A stretch of DNA of 64,000 bases from an uncultured Reyranella sp. (GTDB lineage Bacteria > Pseudomonadota > Alphaproteobacteria > Reyranellales > Reyranellaceae), in NCBI RefSeq assembly GCF_945957355.1, contig NZ_CAMFKM010000003.1, forward strand, positions 310,001-374,000, given 5' to 3'. A program made the position numbers and the translations under genes. The notes beneath the pieces are model-generated. The model saw only the letters and a list, made by a program, of their open reading frames with translations. It did not search any database and was not told where the DNA came from. Positions 30,232 through 39,661 of this stretch are shown here, in pieces; the stretch's first letter is position 1, and each line of letters starts with the position of its first letter.

Positions 30232-30894
30232 TTAGCTCCAATTCAGTCGGCTGCGGCCGATCGCCATCGAGACCGCGGCCTGGCTGGGCTCGACCACGGG
30301 CAGGCCGACGTGGCGCTGCAGGCGGTCGCGGTAGCGCGCCATGCCGGCGCAGCCCATCACCAGCACGTCGGCGCCGTCCTCGTCGCGCAGCTCGGCGGCG
30401 ACCTCGGCCATGCGGCTGAAGGTACGGGCCTCGTCGGCGAGCTCGACGACCCCGAGCCCGATCGCCCGGTCGCCCGCCATGCGATCGTTGAGGCCCATCT
30501 GGCCGACGTAGCGCAGGTGACGCGGGATCGACTTGCGCAGGATCGAGATCACGCCGAAGCGCTGCCCGAGGGTGAGGGCGGTCAGGATGCCGCACTCGGC
30601 GATGCCCAGCACCGGTCTGGTCGTCAGTTCGCGCGCGGCATGCAGGCCGGGGTCCGAATAGCAGGCGATCACGAAGGCCGAGCAGTCCCTGTCGCGTTGC
30701 TTCACCATGGCGCCGATCAGGGGAACGACCTGCTCGACATGTCCCTGGTTCTCGATGCCGGGCGGACCGTCCTTCAGCGTCACGCATTCGATGGTCGGAC
30801 CACCGGTGATGCGCAACGGCTCCATGGCGGTGTCGATGCCGCGGGTGACGGCTTCGGTGGAGTTGGGATTGATGACGAGGATGCGGTCGGACAT
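30232..30894 (-). CDS. Asp/Glu/hydantoin racemase family protein
   Basis: RILVINPNSTEAVTRGID, AFVIACYSDPGLHAARE, VLVMGCAGMARY. Confidence 0.93.
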   Translation of the reverse strand: MSDRILVINPNSTEAVTRGIDTAMEPLRITGGPTIECVTLKDGPPGIENQGHVEQVVPLIGAMVKQRDRDCSAFVIACYSDPGLHAARELTTRPVLGIAECGILTALTLGQRFGVISILRKSIPRHLRYVGQMGLNDRMAGDRAIGLGVVELADEARTFSRMAEVAAELRDEDGADVLVMGCAGMARYRDRLQRHVGLPVVEPSQAAVSMAIGRSRLNWS

Positions 30895-30982
30895 GGGCCG
30901 CAAGATGGCCTCTAAATTGCTATTCAACAATGCCTGATCTAACGTTGCCGCTTGGGGATTTCATGGGAAGGAAACTGAGAAA

Positions 30983-31831
30983 ATGCTGAACCGTCGCTTT
31001 GCCGCGCTGGCCCTCGCGGCCCTGATGTGCGCGAGCCCCGCGTTGGCCCAGGACAAGAAGCCGCCGTTGCGCACCGGCGTCGATGGCACCTTCGCACCGC
31101 ACGCCATGCCGAAGCTGGGCGGCGGTGTCGAAGGCTTCCAGATCGACGTCTTCACCGAGGCCGCCAAGCGCATGAAGCGCGACATCACGATCGATGCCGT
31201 GAGCTTCTCCACCCTGATCCCGGGCATGCAGTCAGGCCGCTACGACTTCATCGCGGCACCGACCACGGTGACCAAGGAGCGCGCCGAGAACATGCTGTTC
31301 ACCGCCGGCTACCTGTGGACCGCGTTCCAGTTCGGCATCAAGAAGGGCAGCGCGCCGATCAAGAGCTGGGCCGACCTGAAAGGCAAGGCCGTGGCCGTGA
31401 ACAAGGGCACGCCCTACGAGACGCTCGCCAAGAAGATGGCAGAGCAGCACGGCTTCACCGTGCAGGTCTACGACACGCAGCCCGACGCCACGCAGGCCGT
31501 TCTCTCCGGCCGCGCCTACGCGACGCTGGGTGGCAACACCACGATCGTCTACGCGGCGTCCAAGAACCCGCAGTTCATCGCCGACCTCGAACTCGCCGAA
31601 ACGCGCGCCCACTGGGCCGCGCCCGTCCCGAAGGACAATCCCAAGCTTCGCGCCGAGCTGCAGGATGCGCTCGACTGCATGAAGAAGGACGGCACCATGG
31701 CAAAGTTCTACGAGAAGTGGTTCAACAAGAAGCCGGCGGCCGACGATCTCGCGGTCGTGGTCACGCCGGGATACGGCGTGCCGGGCATGCCGGGCTACGA
31801 TCCGACGCCGCATGAGCTGAAGTGCAACTGA
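30983..31831 (+). CDS. Polar amino-acid ABC transporter substrate-binding protein
   Basis: GVDGTFAPHAMPKLGGGVEGFQIDVFTEAAKRM SBP_bac_3 signature with signal peptide. Confidence 0.93.
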   Translation: MLNRRFAALALAALMCASPALAQDKKPPLRTGVDGTFAPHAMPKLGGGVEGFQIDVFTEAAKRMKRDITIDAVSFSTLIPGMQSGRYDFIAAPTTVTKERAENMLFTAGYLWTAFQFGIKKGSAPIKSWADLKGKAVAVNKGTPYETLAKKMAEQHGFTVQVYDTQPDATQAVLSGRAYATLGGNTTIVYAASKNPQFIADLELAETRAHWAAPVPKDNPKLRAELQDALDCMKKDGTMAKFYEKWFNKKPAADDLAVVVTPGYGVPGMPGYDPTPHELKCN

Positions 31832-31837
31832 CGTTAT

Positions 31838-31860
31838 CGTCGCCTCCGGTCGAGGCGACG
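31838..31860 (+). terminator. Intercistronic hairpin between SBP and ATPase genes
   Basis: CGTCGCCTC-CGGTC-GAGGCGACG, 9-bp perfect stem. Confidence 0.5.
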
Positions 31861-31870
31861 GATTAGGCTC

Positions 31871-32614
31871 ATGGCAACGAATCACATCGTCGACGCGCGC
31901 GCCATCCACAAGCATTTCGGCACCCTTCATGTCCTGAAGGGTGTCGATCTGAAGGTAGACGAGCGCGAGCTGGTCTTCATCATCGGGCCGTCGGGCTCGG
32001 GCAAGTCGACCTTGCTGCGCTGCCTCAACCGGCTGGAGGAACCGTCCTCCGGCTCGATTGTGGTCGACGGCATCGACATGCTGAACCCGAAGACCGACAT
32101 CAACCATGCCCGTCGCCGCATCGGCATGGTTTTCCAGTCGTTCAACCTCTATCCGCACATGACGGCGCTGGGGAACGTGACGCTGGCGCTGCGCAAGGTG
32201 GCCGGCAAGGGCCGCGCCGAGGCCGAGGCTCTCGGTCGGGCGGCGCTGGAGCGCGTGGGCCTCGCCGAACGCGCCGACCACACGCCGGGCCAGCTTTCCG
32301 GTGGTCAGCAGCAGCGGGTCGCCATCGCCCGTTCAATTGCGCTGGAGCCGCGCGTGATGCTGTTCGACGAGCCGACCAGTGCACTCGATCCGGAACTGGT
32401 CGGGTCGGTGCTCGAGGTGATGCGCGGCCTGCGCGAAAGCGGCATGACGATGATCGTCGTCAGCCATGAGATGGGCTTCGCGCGCAACGCGGCCGACCGG
32501 GTCGTGTTCATGGATGACGGGCTGACCGTGGAGCAGGGGCCGCCCGCGGCGATCTTCGAGAACCCGACCCACGAACGCACGCGCGCCTTCATCGGCCAGA
32601 TCCAGCGGCACTGA
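31871..32614 (+). CDS. Amino-acid ABC transporter ATP-binding protein (GlnQ-like)
   Basis: GPSGSGKSTLLRCLNRLEEPSSG, LSGGQQQRVAIARS, VSHEMGFARNAADRVVFMDDG. Confidence 0.95.
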   Translation: MATNHIVDARAIHKHFGTLHVLKGVDLKVDERELVFIIGPSGSGKSTLLRCLNRLEEPSSGSIVVDGIDMLNPKTDINHARRRIGMVFQSFNLYPHMTALGNVTLALRKVAGKGRAEAEALGRAALERVGLAERADHTPGQLSGGQQQRVAIARSIALEPRVMLFDEPTSALDPELVGSVLEVMRGLRESGMTMIVVSHEMGFARNAADRVVFMDDGLTVEQGPPAAIFENPTHERTRAFIGQIQRH

Positions 32615-32627
32615 GGGCCGCACGGCA

Positions 32628-33308
32628 ATGAGCGGCTGGGACAAGTTCGTCGAGACCTTCTTCAACGCGAAGGTGATGGTGAAGTACCTGCCGGATATCC
32701 TGTCCGGTGTGGTGGTCACCATCGAGCTCGCGCTGCTGATCATCGTCACCGGCCTCGGGGCGGGGCTAGCGCTGGCCCTGCTGCGCAGCCTGGCCATCCG
32801 GCCGCTCAACTGGCTGATCATCTTCATCGTCGACCTGTTCCGCTCGCTGCCGCCGCTGGTCATCATCGTGCTGATGTATTTCGGGCTGCCCTACGCAGGG
32901 CCGGCCCCGTCGGGATTCGTATCGACCTGGCTATCGCTCGCCTTCGTGCTGATGGCCTTCTCCGAGGAGATTTTCTGGGCTGGAATCACATCGATCCCGA
33001 AGGGCCAGTGGGAGGCCGCGCGCTCGACCGGCCTGTCGTTCGGCCAGACCCTGTTCAACGTGGTGCTGCCGCAGGCTTTCCGGCTCACCATCCCGCCGCT
33101 GACCAACCGCACCATCGCCATCACCAAGGGAACGGCGCTCGGCACCGTCGTGGCCGTGACCGAGATCCTCGGGCAGGCGAGTTCGGCCATGTCCAACTCG
33201 TACAATCCCTCGCCGCTGATGATGGGCGCGGCGGCCTATGTCGTCCTGTTCCTCCCCGTGGTCGTCGCGGCGCGCTGGATCGAGACCAGGTTCGCGTGGA
33301 AGCGATGA
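32628..33308 (+). CDS. Amino-acid ABC transporter permease
   Basis: HisM-type permease, EAARSTGLSFGQTLFNVVLPQAFRLTIPPLTN. Confidence 0.93.
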   Translation: MSGWDKFVETFFNAKVMVKYLPDILSGVVVTIELALLIIVTGLGAGLALALLRSLAIRPLNWLIIFIVDLFRSLPPLVIIVLMYFGLPYAGPAPSGFVSTWLSLAFVLMAFSEEIFWAGITSIPKGQWEAARSTGLSFGQTLFNVVLPQAFRLTIPPLTNRTIAITKGTALGTVVAVTEILGQASSAMSNSYNPSPLMMGAAAYVVLFLPVVVAARWIETRFAWKR

Positions 33309-33970
33309 TCGAGGCCTTCTTCAACATCGAGATCATGAAGGCGGCCTGGCCCATCGTGCTGACGGGCCTCTGGAACACGATCCTGCTGTCGCTGATCGTC
33401 GTGCCGCTCGGCCTGCTGGGCGGCCTGATCCTGGCGCTGCTCGCCTCGATCAGGCATCCGCTTGTGCGCTGGCCGCTGATGGCCTGGGTCGACTTCTTCC
33501 GGGCCTTCCCGCCGCTGGTGCTCCTGGTCCTGCTGTTCGCGGGCCTTCCGTTCGCCGGCCTCGAACTGGGCGGCTTCGCCTGCGTGGCGATCGCCTTCTT
33601 CCTGAACACCGGCTCCTACTACGGCGAGATCTTCCGCGCCGGCATCGATTCCGTGCCCGCCGGCCAGGTCGAGGCAGCACGGTCCACCGGCCTCACCCGG
33701 ATGCAGGCCATGCGCTACGTCGTGCTGCCCCAGGCGGTGCGCAACGTGATGCCGGACCTGCTCTCCAATACGCTGGAAGTCGTGAAGCTCACGTCGCTGG
33801 GTTCGGTGGTCGCCGTGCCGGAACTGCTCTACGAGGCCCGGCAGGCGCAGAGCATCACCTACAATCCCACGCCAATCGTGATGGCCGCCGTGATCTACTT
33901 CCTGCTGCTTTGGCCGGTCGTGCGGCTGTTGAGCCGGTTGGAGAATCGCGCGCTGGCCGGCCGCCGCTGA
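33305..33970 (+). CDS. Amino-acid ABC transporter permease
   Basis: EAARSTGLTRMQAMRYVVLPQAVRNVMPDLLSN; 4-bp overlap with previous permease. Confidence 0.93.
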   Translation: MIEAFFNIEIMKAAWPIVLTGLWNTILLSLIVVPLGLLGGLILALLASIRHPLVRWPLMAWVDFFRAFPPLVLLVLLFAGLPFAGLELGGFACVAIAFFLNTGSYYGEIFRAGIDSVPAGQVEAARSTGLTRMQAMRYVVLPQAVRNVMPDLLSNTLEVVKLTSLGSVVAVPELLYEARQAQSITYNPTPIVMAAVIYFLLLWPVVRLLSRLENRALAGRR

Positions 33971-33980
33971 CGGCGCGGCG

Positions 33981-34370
33981 TCAGCGCTTCGGTGCGCAGC
34001 CGCGGTAGGTCACGGTCTGGTTGGCGCCTTCCTCGACGAAGGCGGTGTCGCCCTTGCTCCAGAAAACGAAAGTGCCGCTCGCATCGGCATAGCGGATTCC
34101 CGAGCCTGAGAGCGTCTGCGGCAGGCTGAACTTGCGCCCGTCGCTCAGCTGCACCACGACCCGCCCGCCGGGAATCGGCCGTCCGTCGGCTCCGACGCTC
34201 GATTTGCCGTCATAGTAGTCCGCGACGATCGTCTTGTTCTGCTCACACTGGTAGCGGACCGTGGACATGGGGGCGCCGGGAGGCGGCGCTTTCAGGGGCG
34301 GACCGTCATTGCACGCCGAAATTGCTGGCGTGAACAGAAGGGCAGCGGCCAAAGCCGGGAGACGAGGCAT
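33981..34370 (-). CDS. MliC-like lysozyme inhibitor lipoprotein
   Basis: Lipobox PAISAC; YQCEQNKTIVADYYDG...GIRYADASGTFVFWSKGDTAFVEE. Confidence 0.8.
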   Translation of the reverse strand: MPRLPALAAALLFTPAISACNDGPPLKAPPPGAPMSTVRYQCEQNKTIVADYYDGKSSVGADGRPIPGGRVVVQLSDGRKFSLPQTLSGSGIRYADASGTFVFWSKGDTAFVEEGANQTVTYRGCAPKR

Positions 34371-34444
34371 ATCCGAACACCGGACCGCAAAGAGGGAACG
34401 AATTTTCCTCAACGCCGCCAATGGCCGAAAGTTTCGCGACGCCG

Positions 34445-34846
34445 TCAATCGCGCGCGAGGGCCTCGATCAGGTCGAGCGTCTTCGTCCGCAGGCTCTTGC
34501 TCCGGATCTTGTAGTAGGCACGGACCAGTTCGAGCGTTTCGCGCTTGGTGTTGAGATCGCCATCGGCCGACTTGCTGGCGGCCTTGGGGCGGCCGGGCTT
34601 GCGCTTGGTCCCGGCGGCGGCGGGGTCCATGCCATCGAAGAAGTGGGTCACGGGGACGTCGAGGACCTTGGCGAACTCGAACAGGCGGCTGGAGCTGATG
34701 CGGTTGAAGCCGCGTTCGTACTTCTGAACCTGCTGGAAAGTAAGACCCACGGCCTTGCCGAGATCCGTCTGGCTCATGCCGAGGAGCGCGCGCCGTTGCC
34801 GTAGCCGGTTTCCGACGTGAGTGTCTACGGGATGGGAAAGAGCCAA
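34445..34846 (-). CDS. XRE-family HTH transcriptional regulator
   Basis: VGNRLRQRRALLGMSQTDLGKAVGLTFQQVQKYERGFNRISSSRL; TTG start preceded by GGAGG. Confidence 0.9.
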   Translation of the reverse strand: MALSHPVDTHVGNRLRQRRALLGMSQTDLGKAVGLTFQQVQKYERGFNRISSSRLFEFAKVLDVPVTHFFDGMDPAAAGTKRKPGRPKAASKSADGDLNTKRETLELVRAYYKIRSKSLRTKTLDLIEALARD

Positions 34847-35038
34847 ATGATCCTCCGAAATACGCTGTGGATATCGCACGCGGGGCTTACAGCCACCTTT
34901 CGATCGATACGGTGATGCACGTCCAGGCGCGAAACTTCGCAGCACGGACCTCGCGGGCGAGAGGCGGTTGCCGACGGGGTGCAAGCTCCATACCCTCCGG
35001 GTCAAGCGGCAAAGACCGCAATCCCGGAGGACTTCACG

Positions 35039-36007
35039 ATGCTGTCAACTATCCGAGGCGCCCTCGCATGCCTGCTTGCGCTGGCCGTTGTGCAGCCGGC
35101 CGCCGCCCAGACGAACTGGCCGGACAAACCGGTCAAGATCGTGGTTGGCTTCACGGCGGGAAGCTCGACGGACGTCACGGCGCGGATGTTCGCACAGAAG
35201 TTTTCCGAGGCCTGGGGCCAACCGGTGATCGTGGAAAACATCGCCGGCAATTCGGGCGCGATCGGTGTCGACCGTGTCGCCAAGGCGGCGCCCGATGGAT
35301 ACACGCTGATGTGGTCGGGAAACGCCGCCATCACCATCCTGCCCTCGATGCAGGCCCTCCCGTTCGATCCGCTGAAGGATCTCACGCCGATCTCGACCTC
35401 GCTCGTCATGCCATCGCTGTTCATGGTGAACAACGATCTGCCGGTGAAATCGATCCCTGAGCTGATTGCCTACGCCAAGGCCAATCCGGGGAAACTGTCC
35501 TACGGCACGCCGGGCGTCGGCACGCCGCAGCACATTGCGGGCGAGCTGTTCTGCTTCCTGGCGGGCATCAGGATGGAGCACATTCCCTATCGCGGCGCGA
35601 ACATGGCGGATCTCATGAGCGGTGTGGTCCAGGTCGGCATCCAGAATGCCGGCGCGGCGATGCCGCTGGTACGCGACGGCCGCGTGCGCGGCATTGCGGT
35701 TACTTCGTTGAAGCGGACCCGGAGTGCGCCCAACCTGCCGACGCTCGCGGAGCAGGGCTTTCCGGGTTTCGAGGCGACTTCGTGGTTTGCCCTGCTCGGG
35801 CCTGCCGACCTGCCAAAGCCGATCGTGGACAAGGTGCGGGCGGAGTCGCTGAAGGTGCTGGCCGATCCCGAGATGGAAAAGAAATTCACCACCATGGGTC
35901 TCGACCTCCTCGGCAGCACGCCGGAGGAAACCCGGGCCGCCATAGCCGCCGACATCCCCAAGTGGGCCAAGGTCATCAAGGACGCAAACATCAAGACGGC
36001 GAAGTAG
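35039..36007 (+). CDS. Bug/TctC-family substrate-binding protein
   Basis: NWPDKPVKIVVGFTAGSSTDVTARMFAQKFSEAWGQPVIVENIAGNSGAIGVDRVAKAAPDGYT. Confidence 0.93.
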   Translation: MLSTIRGALACLLALAVVQPAAAQTNWPDKPVKIVVGFTAGSSTDVTARMFAQKFSEAWGQPVIVENIAGNSGAIGVDRVAKAAPDGYTLMWSGNAAITILPSMQALPFDPLKDLTPISTSLVMPSLFMVNNDLPVKSIPELIAYAKANPGKLSYGTPGVGTPQHIAGELFCFLAGIRMEHIPYRGANMADLMSGVVQVGIQNAGAAMPLVRDGRVRGIAVTSLKRTRSAPNLPTLAEQGFPGFEATSWFALLGPADLPKPIVDKVRAESLKVLADPEMEKKFTTMGLDLLGSTPEETRAAIAADIPKWAKVIKDANIKTAK

Positions 36008-36015
36008 CCGCCGGC

Positions 36016-36390
36016 TCAGTACTCTTCGATCACCTGTCCGTTGGGATGGATCGTGACCCTCTTCGGCACGCCCTGAGGCCGGGTCGGCACGGGGTCGCGG
36101 CTGACCCTGGCGCGCCAGGAGCCGTCATTCTGCTCTTCCAGTCTCTGAACCTTGTAGCCCTGGTTCTCGAGTCGGTCGCGCTGCAGGGAGTAGGTGTTGG
36201 GCTGCGGCGCCGGCGGCGCCATGACCGGCGCGGGCGGGGCGACGGGAGGCGGCGGCAGGGCGCCGGGCGACATGGTGTCGGGCATGCGGCCGCCATTGCC
36301 GATCGAGCCTGGCACCAATTGGCCGAAGGCCGTGTCCGCCGCGGCGACCAGGGCCATCACGAAGACGAGGGTGAGCAGGGTGGGACGCAT
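36016..36390 (-). CDS. Secreted PepSY-like small protein
   Basis: Signal peptide; RDRLENQGYKVQRLEEQNDGSWRARVSRDPV; GC-rich coding start at MRPTLLTLVFVMAL. Confidence 0.65.
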   Translation of the reverse strand: MRPTLLTLVFVMALVAAADTAFGQLVPGSIGNGGRMPDTMSPGALPPPPVAPPAPVMAPPAPQPNTYSLQRDRLENQGYKVQRLEEQNDGSWRARVSRDPVPTRPQGVPKRVTIHPNGQVIEEY

Positions 36391-36445
36391 GCGGTTTATA
36401 TAGGGTGTCTGCCCCGGTCTTGCTAAGAGGGGGCGGGGGAACCGA

Positions 36446-37912
36446 ATGAAGATCAAGGGCGCGGCGTCGCGTAAGTTGCTTTCCGATATCCTGGCGTCGG
36501 CCGCCCACGCCGCGCCCTTGCCCAAGGTCCTGGGCCCCATCAGCATCGTGTTCATGGGCATCGGCGCCATCATCGGCGCCGGCATTTTCGTCCTGACAGG
36601 CACGGCCGCGGCCCTCTATGCCGGGCCCGCCGTGGTCGTGTCCTTTATGCTGGCCGGCATCGCCTGTGCGTTCGTGGCGCTCTGCTACGCGGAGCTGGCG
36701 GCGCTGATGCCCGTTTCCGGCAGCACCTATACCTACACCTATGCGAGCCTGGGCCAGCTCGCGGCATGGCTGGTCGGCTGGAACCTCATCCTCGAATATT
36801 CGATCGGTGCGGCTGCAGTCGCCGTCGGCTGGTCGGGTTACTTCAACGGCACTCTGGCCTCCGTCGGTCTTGCCATTCCGCCCCGGCTGTCGGTCTCGAC
36901 CGGCCAGGCCGTCCAGCTCGCCGACGGCTCGACGACGACCGCGATTGCCAACCTGCCGGCCGCGGCGATCGTGGCGCTTCTGACGCTCCTGCTGGTCCTG
37001 GGGACGCGCGAGTCGGCGCGACTCAACAACTTCATGGTGGCGCTCAAGCTGCTCGTCATCCTGGCGTTCATCGGCTTCGGGATCAGCCATGTCTCGGTCG
37101 CGAACTGGCAGCCGTTCGTGCCGCCGAATGCCGGCACATTCGGGACCTTCGGATGGAGCGGCGTCCTGCACGGCGCCTCGGTCGTATTCTTCACCTACAT
37201 CGGATTCGACGCCGTCTCCAATTGTGCGCAGGAAGCAAGGCGGCCCCAGCGCGACATGCCGATCGGCATCCTGGGCGCACTCGTGATCTCGACGGTCCTC
37301 TATGTGATGGTGGCGGGCGTGCTGGTCGGCGTCGTGCCGTACCATCAACTGAACGTGGCGGCCCCGGTCGGGCTGGCGGTCGATCACATGGGCATTGGCT
37401 GGTTCGCCGCGCTGATCCAGCTCGGCGCAATGATCGGGATCACGACGGCGATCCTCGTTCTGCTCTACGGACAGGGTCGGATTTTCGCGACCATGGCAAA
37501 TGACGGCCTGATGCCGTCGCTGTTCAGCCGCGTTCATCCGCGGCTGAAGACGCCCTGGATGAGTCAGATCCTGATCGGCTTGATCGTGGCTGCAATCGCC
37601 GCCGTGGCCCCGATCGAGACGCTGAGCGAGCTGGTCGGCGTGGGCACGCTGTTCTCGTTCCTGATGGTCTGTGCGTCGGTGGTGAGGCTTCGACACCTGG
37701 AGCCGCATGCCCCGCGTCCATTCCGGGTACCCGCCGTCCCGTTGGTGCCGATACTCGGCATCCTGTCCTGCCTTGGCCTGATGGTCGGACTGGCGCCGGT
37801 GACATGGGCGCGACTCGTCCTCTGGATCGCGATCGGGCTGGTCATCTACTTCGCCTACGGCCGATCGCGCGCCACCCGTCGCTTGCCGGGTGGCGCTCAA
37901 AGCAGGGAGTGA
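36446..37912 (+). CDS. APC-family amino acid permease
   Basis: GIGAIIGAGIFVLTGTAAALYAGPAVVVSFMLAGIACAF; multiple TM segments. Confidence 0.93.
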   Translation: MKIKGAASRKLLSDILASAAHAAPLPKVLGPISIVFMGIGAIIGAGIFVLTGTAAALYAGPAVVVSFMLAGIACAFVALCYAELAALMPVSGSTYTYTYASLGQLAAWLVGWNLILEYSIGAAAVAVGWSGYFNGTLASVGLAIPPRLSVSTGQAVQLADGSTTTAIANLPAAAIVALLTLLLVLGTRESARLNNFMVALKLLVILAFIGFGISHVSVANWQPFVPPNAGTFGTFGWSGVLHGASVVFFTYIGFDAVSNCAQEARRPQRDMPIGILGALVISTVLYVMVAGVLVGVVPYHQLNVAAPVGLAVDHMGIGWFAALIQLGAMIGITTAILVLLYGQGRIFATMANDGLMPSLFSRVHPRLKTPWMSQILIGLIVAAIAAVAPIETLSELVGVGTLFSFLMVCASVVRLRHLEPHAPRPFRVPAVPLVPILGILSCLGLMVGLAPVTWARLVLWIAIGLVIYFAYGRSRATRRLPGGAQSRE

Positions 37913-39498
37913 CGTTTCCGCGTGAGGGGCACGACGACGACGCTCGCGCCAGGGCGGGCAAGGGCCGCGGCAACGGCCGCCGTCACCTGTGCGCCGGTCT
38001 TGGCCAGCGTCGCCGGTGCTCCGTAGCCTTTCGCCAGGGCTTCGAGATCGATGCCGGGCAGATCGAGGCCGGGCACGTTCGGTGTCTCCTCGAGTTCGGC
38101 GAAGGATTTCAAGATGGCATATTCGTGGTTCTGCAAGACGACGAAGACCACGTGCGCCTTCTGCTGAACCGCGGTGTAGAGCGCCTGGATCGAATACTGG
38201 AACGAGCCGTCTCCCATGAGGGCGATCACCGGCCGATTGCGACCGCTGCTTCGCTCCGCCAGTGCAAGCCCTACCGCAGCCGGCATGTCCCAGCCGAGGC
38301 CGCCAGAGGCGAAAGTGTAGAAGCTATCGGGCTTTGCGATGCGGAACTGGTCCTGCATCTCAGCCACGACGGAGGGCGCTTCCTCGACGAGCACGTAGTC
38401 CGCCGGGCAGGCGTCGCGGACAGCGGCCATGATCGCCTCGGCGGCCAAAGGCTGCGCTTCCATGTCGGGCTTCTTCGGCGCAGCGCGCAGGGGCGCGGAC
38501 ACGGATGAGGTCCGCTTCTTCAAGAACGGCTGGATCGCCTCGAGGAAGAGCTTGGCATCGGATACCAGACTGTCGCCGACCGGCGCCTTGGACGACATGT
38601 TCGGGTCGTCGGTGACGTGAAGCAACCGCATCCCCTTCGGCAGATAGTCTCCACCGACATAGGGATAGTAGCGGAAGACCGGCGCCCCGACGACGATCGC
38701 GAGGTCGTGGCCTTCCAGCTTCTTGCCCAGCGGGCCGATCGCGGACGGAAGCGCGCCGGCATGTTGGCGATGGCTTTCGGGGAAGGGCGTGCGCTCTGCA
38801 AAGGGCGCGGTCCAGACCGGGACGCCGAGCGCTTCGGCGAAGCGGACGCCCTCGTCCCACGCCTGGCTGCGGGCGATGTCCGAGCCATAGACGATGACGG
38901 GCGACCTGGCGGCATTGATGCGCTCCGCGAATTCGGCGACGCGCGCGGGATCGGGGCCGACGCGCGTGGCGATCGTGCGGAAGGCATCGATCTCGGGCAT
39001 CGGCCTGTCCCAGTCGTCGAGCGGTAGGGAAAGGAATACCGGTCCGGCAGGCTGCTGCAGGGCCGTCGCATAGGCGCGCATGAATGCGGCGGGGATGTCC
39101 TCGGCGCGCGAGGGCTCATACGACCACTTCACCCAAGGCCGCGGCAAAGTCACGGCGTCGATGTTGGTCAGGAGTGGCTCGAGCAGCAGCATCTCGCGGG
39201 TCTGCTGGCCGGCGGTGATGATCAAGGGAGTCTTGTTCTGGTAAGCGGTCACGATACAGCCGAGCGCGTTGCCCATGCCGGCCCCGGTATGCACGTTGAC
39301 GATGACCGGCTTGCGGAGACCCTGGGAGATGCCGTCGGCGATACCGACGACGCTGGCTTCCTGCAGGGCCAGCACGTAATCGAAATCTACAGGGAAATTC
39401 TTTAGGAACGTCTCTTCGGTCGAGCCAGGATTGCCGACGATGGTCGTCAGGCCAAGCTTGCGGAGCAGGTCGAAGGTTACGTCCTTGACGGTGCGCAT
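37897..39498 (-). CDS. mdlC: Benzoylformate decarboxylase-like ThDP enzyme
   Basis: GNPGSTEETFLKNFP, VNVHTGAGMGNALG, ALMGDGSFQYSIQALYTAVQQ. Confidence 0.85.
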   Translation of the reverse strand: MRTVKDVTFDLLRKLGLTTIVGNPGSTEETFLKNFPVDFDYVLALQEASVVGIADGISQGLRKPVIVNVHTGAGMGNALGCIVTAYQNKTPLIITAGQQTREMLLLEPLLTNIDAVTLPRPWVKWSYEPSRAEDIPAAFMRAYATALQQPAGPVFLSLPLDDWDRPMPEIDAFRTIATRVGPDPARVAEFAERINAARSPVIVYGSDIARSQAWDEGVRFAEALGVPVWTAPFAERTPFPESHRQHAGALPSAIGPLGKKLEGHDLAIVVGAPVFRYYPYVGGDYLPKGMRLLHVTDDPNMSSKAPVGDSLVSDAKLFLEAIQPFLKKRTSSVSAPLRAAPKKPDMEAQPLAAEAIMAAVRDACPADYVLVEEAPSVVAEMQDQFRIAKPDSFYTFASGGLGWDMPAAVGLALAERSSGRNRPVIALMGDGSFQYSIQALYTAVQQKAHVVFVVLQNHEYAILKSFAELEETPNVPGLDLPGIDLEALAKGYGAPATLAKTGAQVTAAVAAALARPGASVVVVPLTRKRHSLL

Positions 39499-39601
39499 GC
39501 CGAATGTCCCTCGTCAGACCGAGCGTGAAGGCCTGCATCCTAGACGGCGGCCATGACGGCGGCACGGCATTCTTTGCGGTGCCCGGACGCAGGCATACGA
39601 A

Positions 39602-39632
39602 CGGAGCGCCCCATGAGGGATAGGGCGCTCCG
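39602..39632 (-). terminator. Terminator-like hairpin downstream of 39662..39994
   Basis: CGGAGCGCCC (39602-39611)/GGGCGCTCCG (39623-39632), 10-bp perfect stem, 11-nt loop. Confidence 0.55.
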
Positions 39633-39661
39633 CCGTACCGCAGGCGTGTAGGGTGTGGCTC

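Noticed and set aside
36125-37900. 591-aa minus-strand ORF opposite the APC permease
   Set aside because: Highly charged antisense shadow of a hydrophobic transporter; not protein-like.
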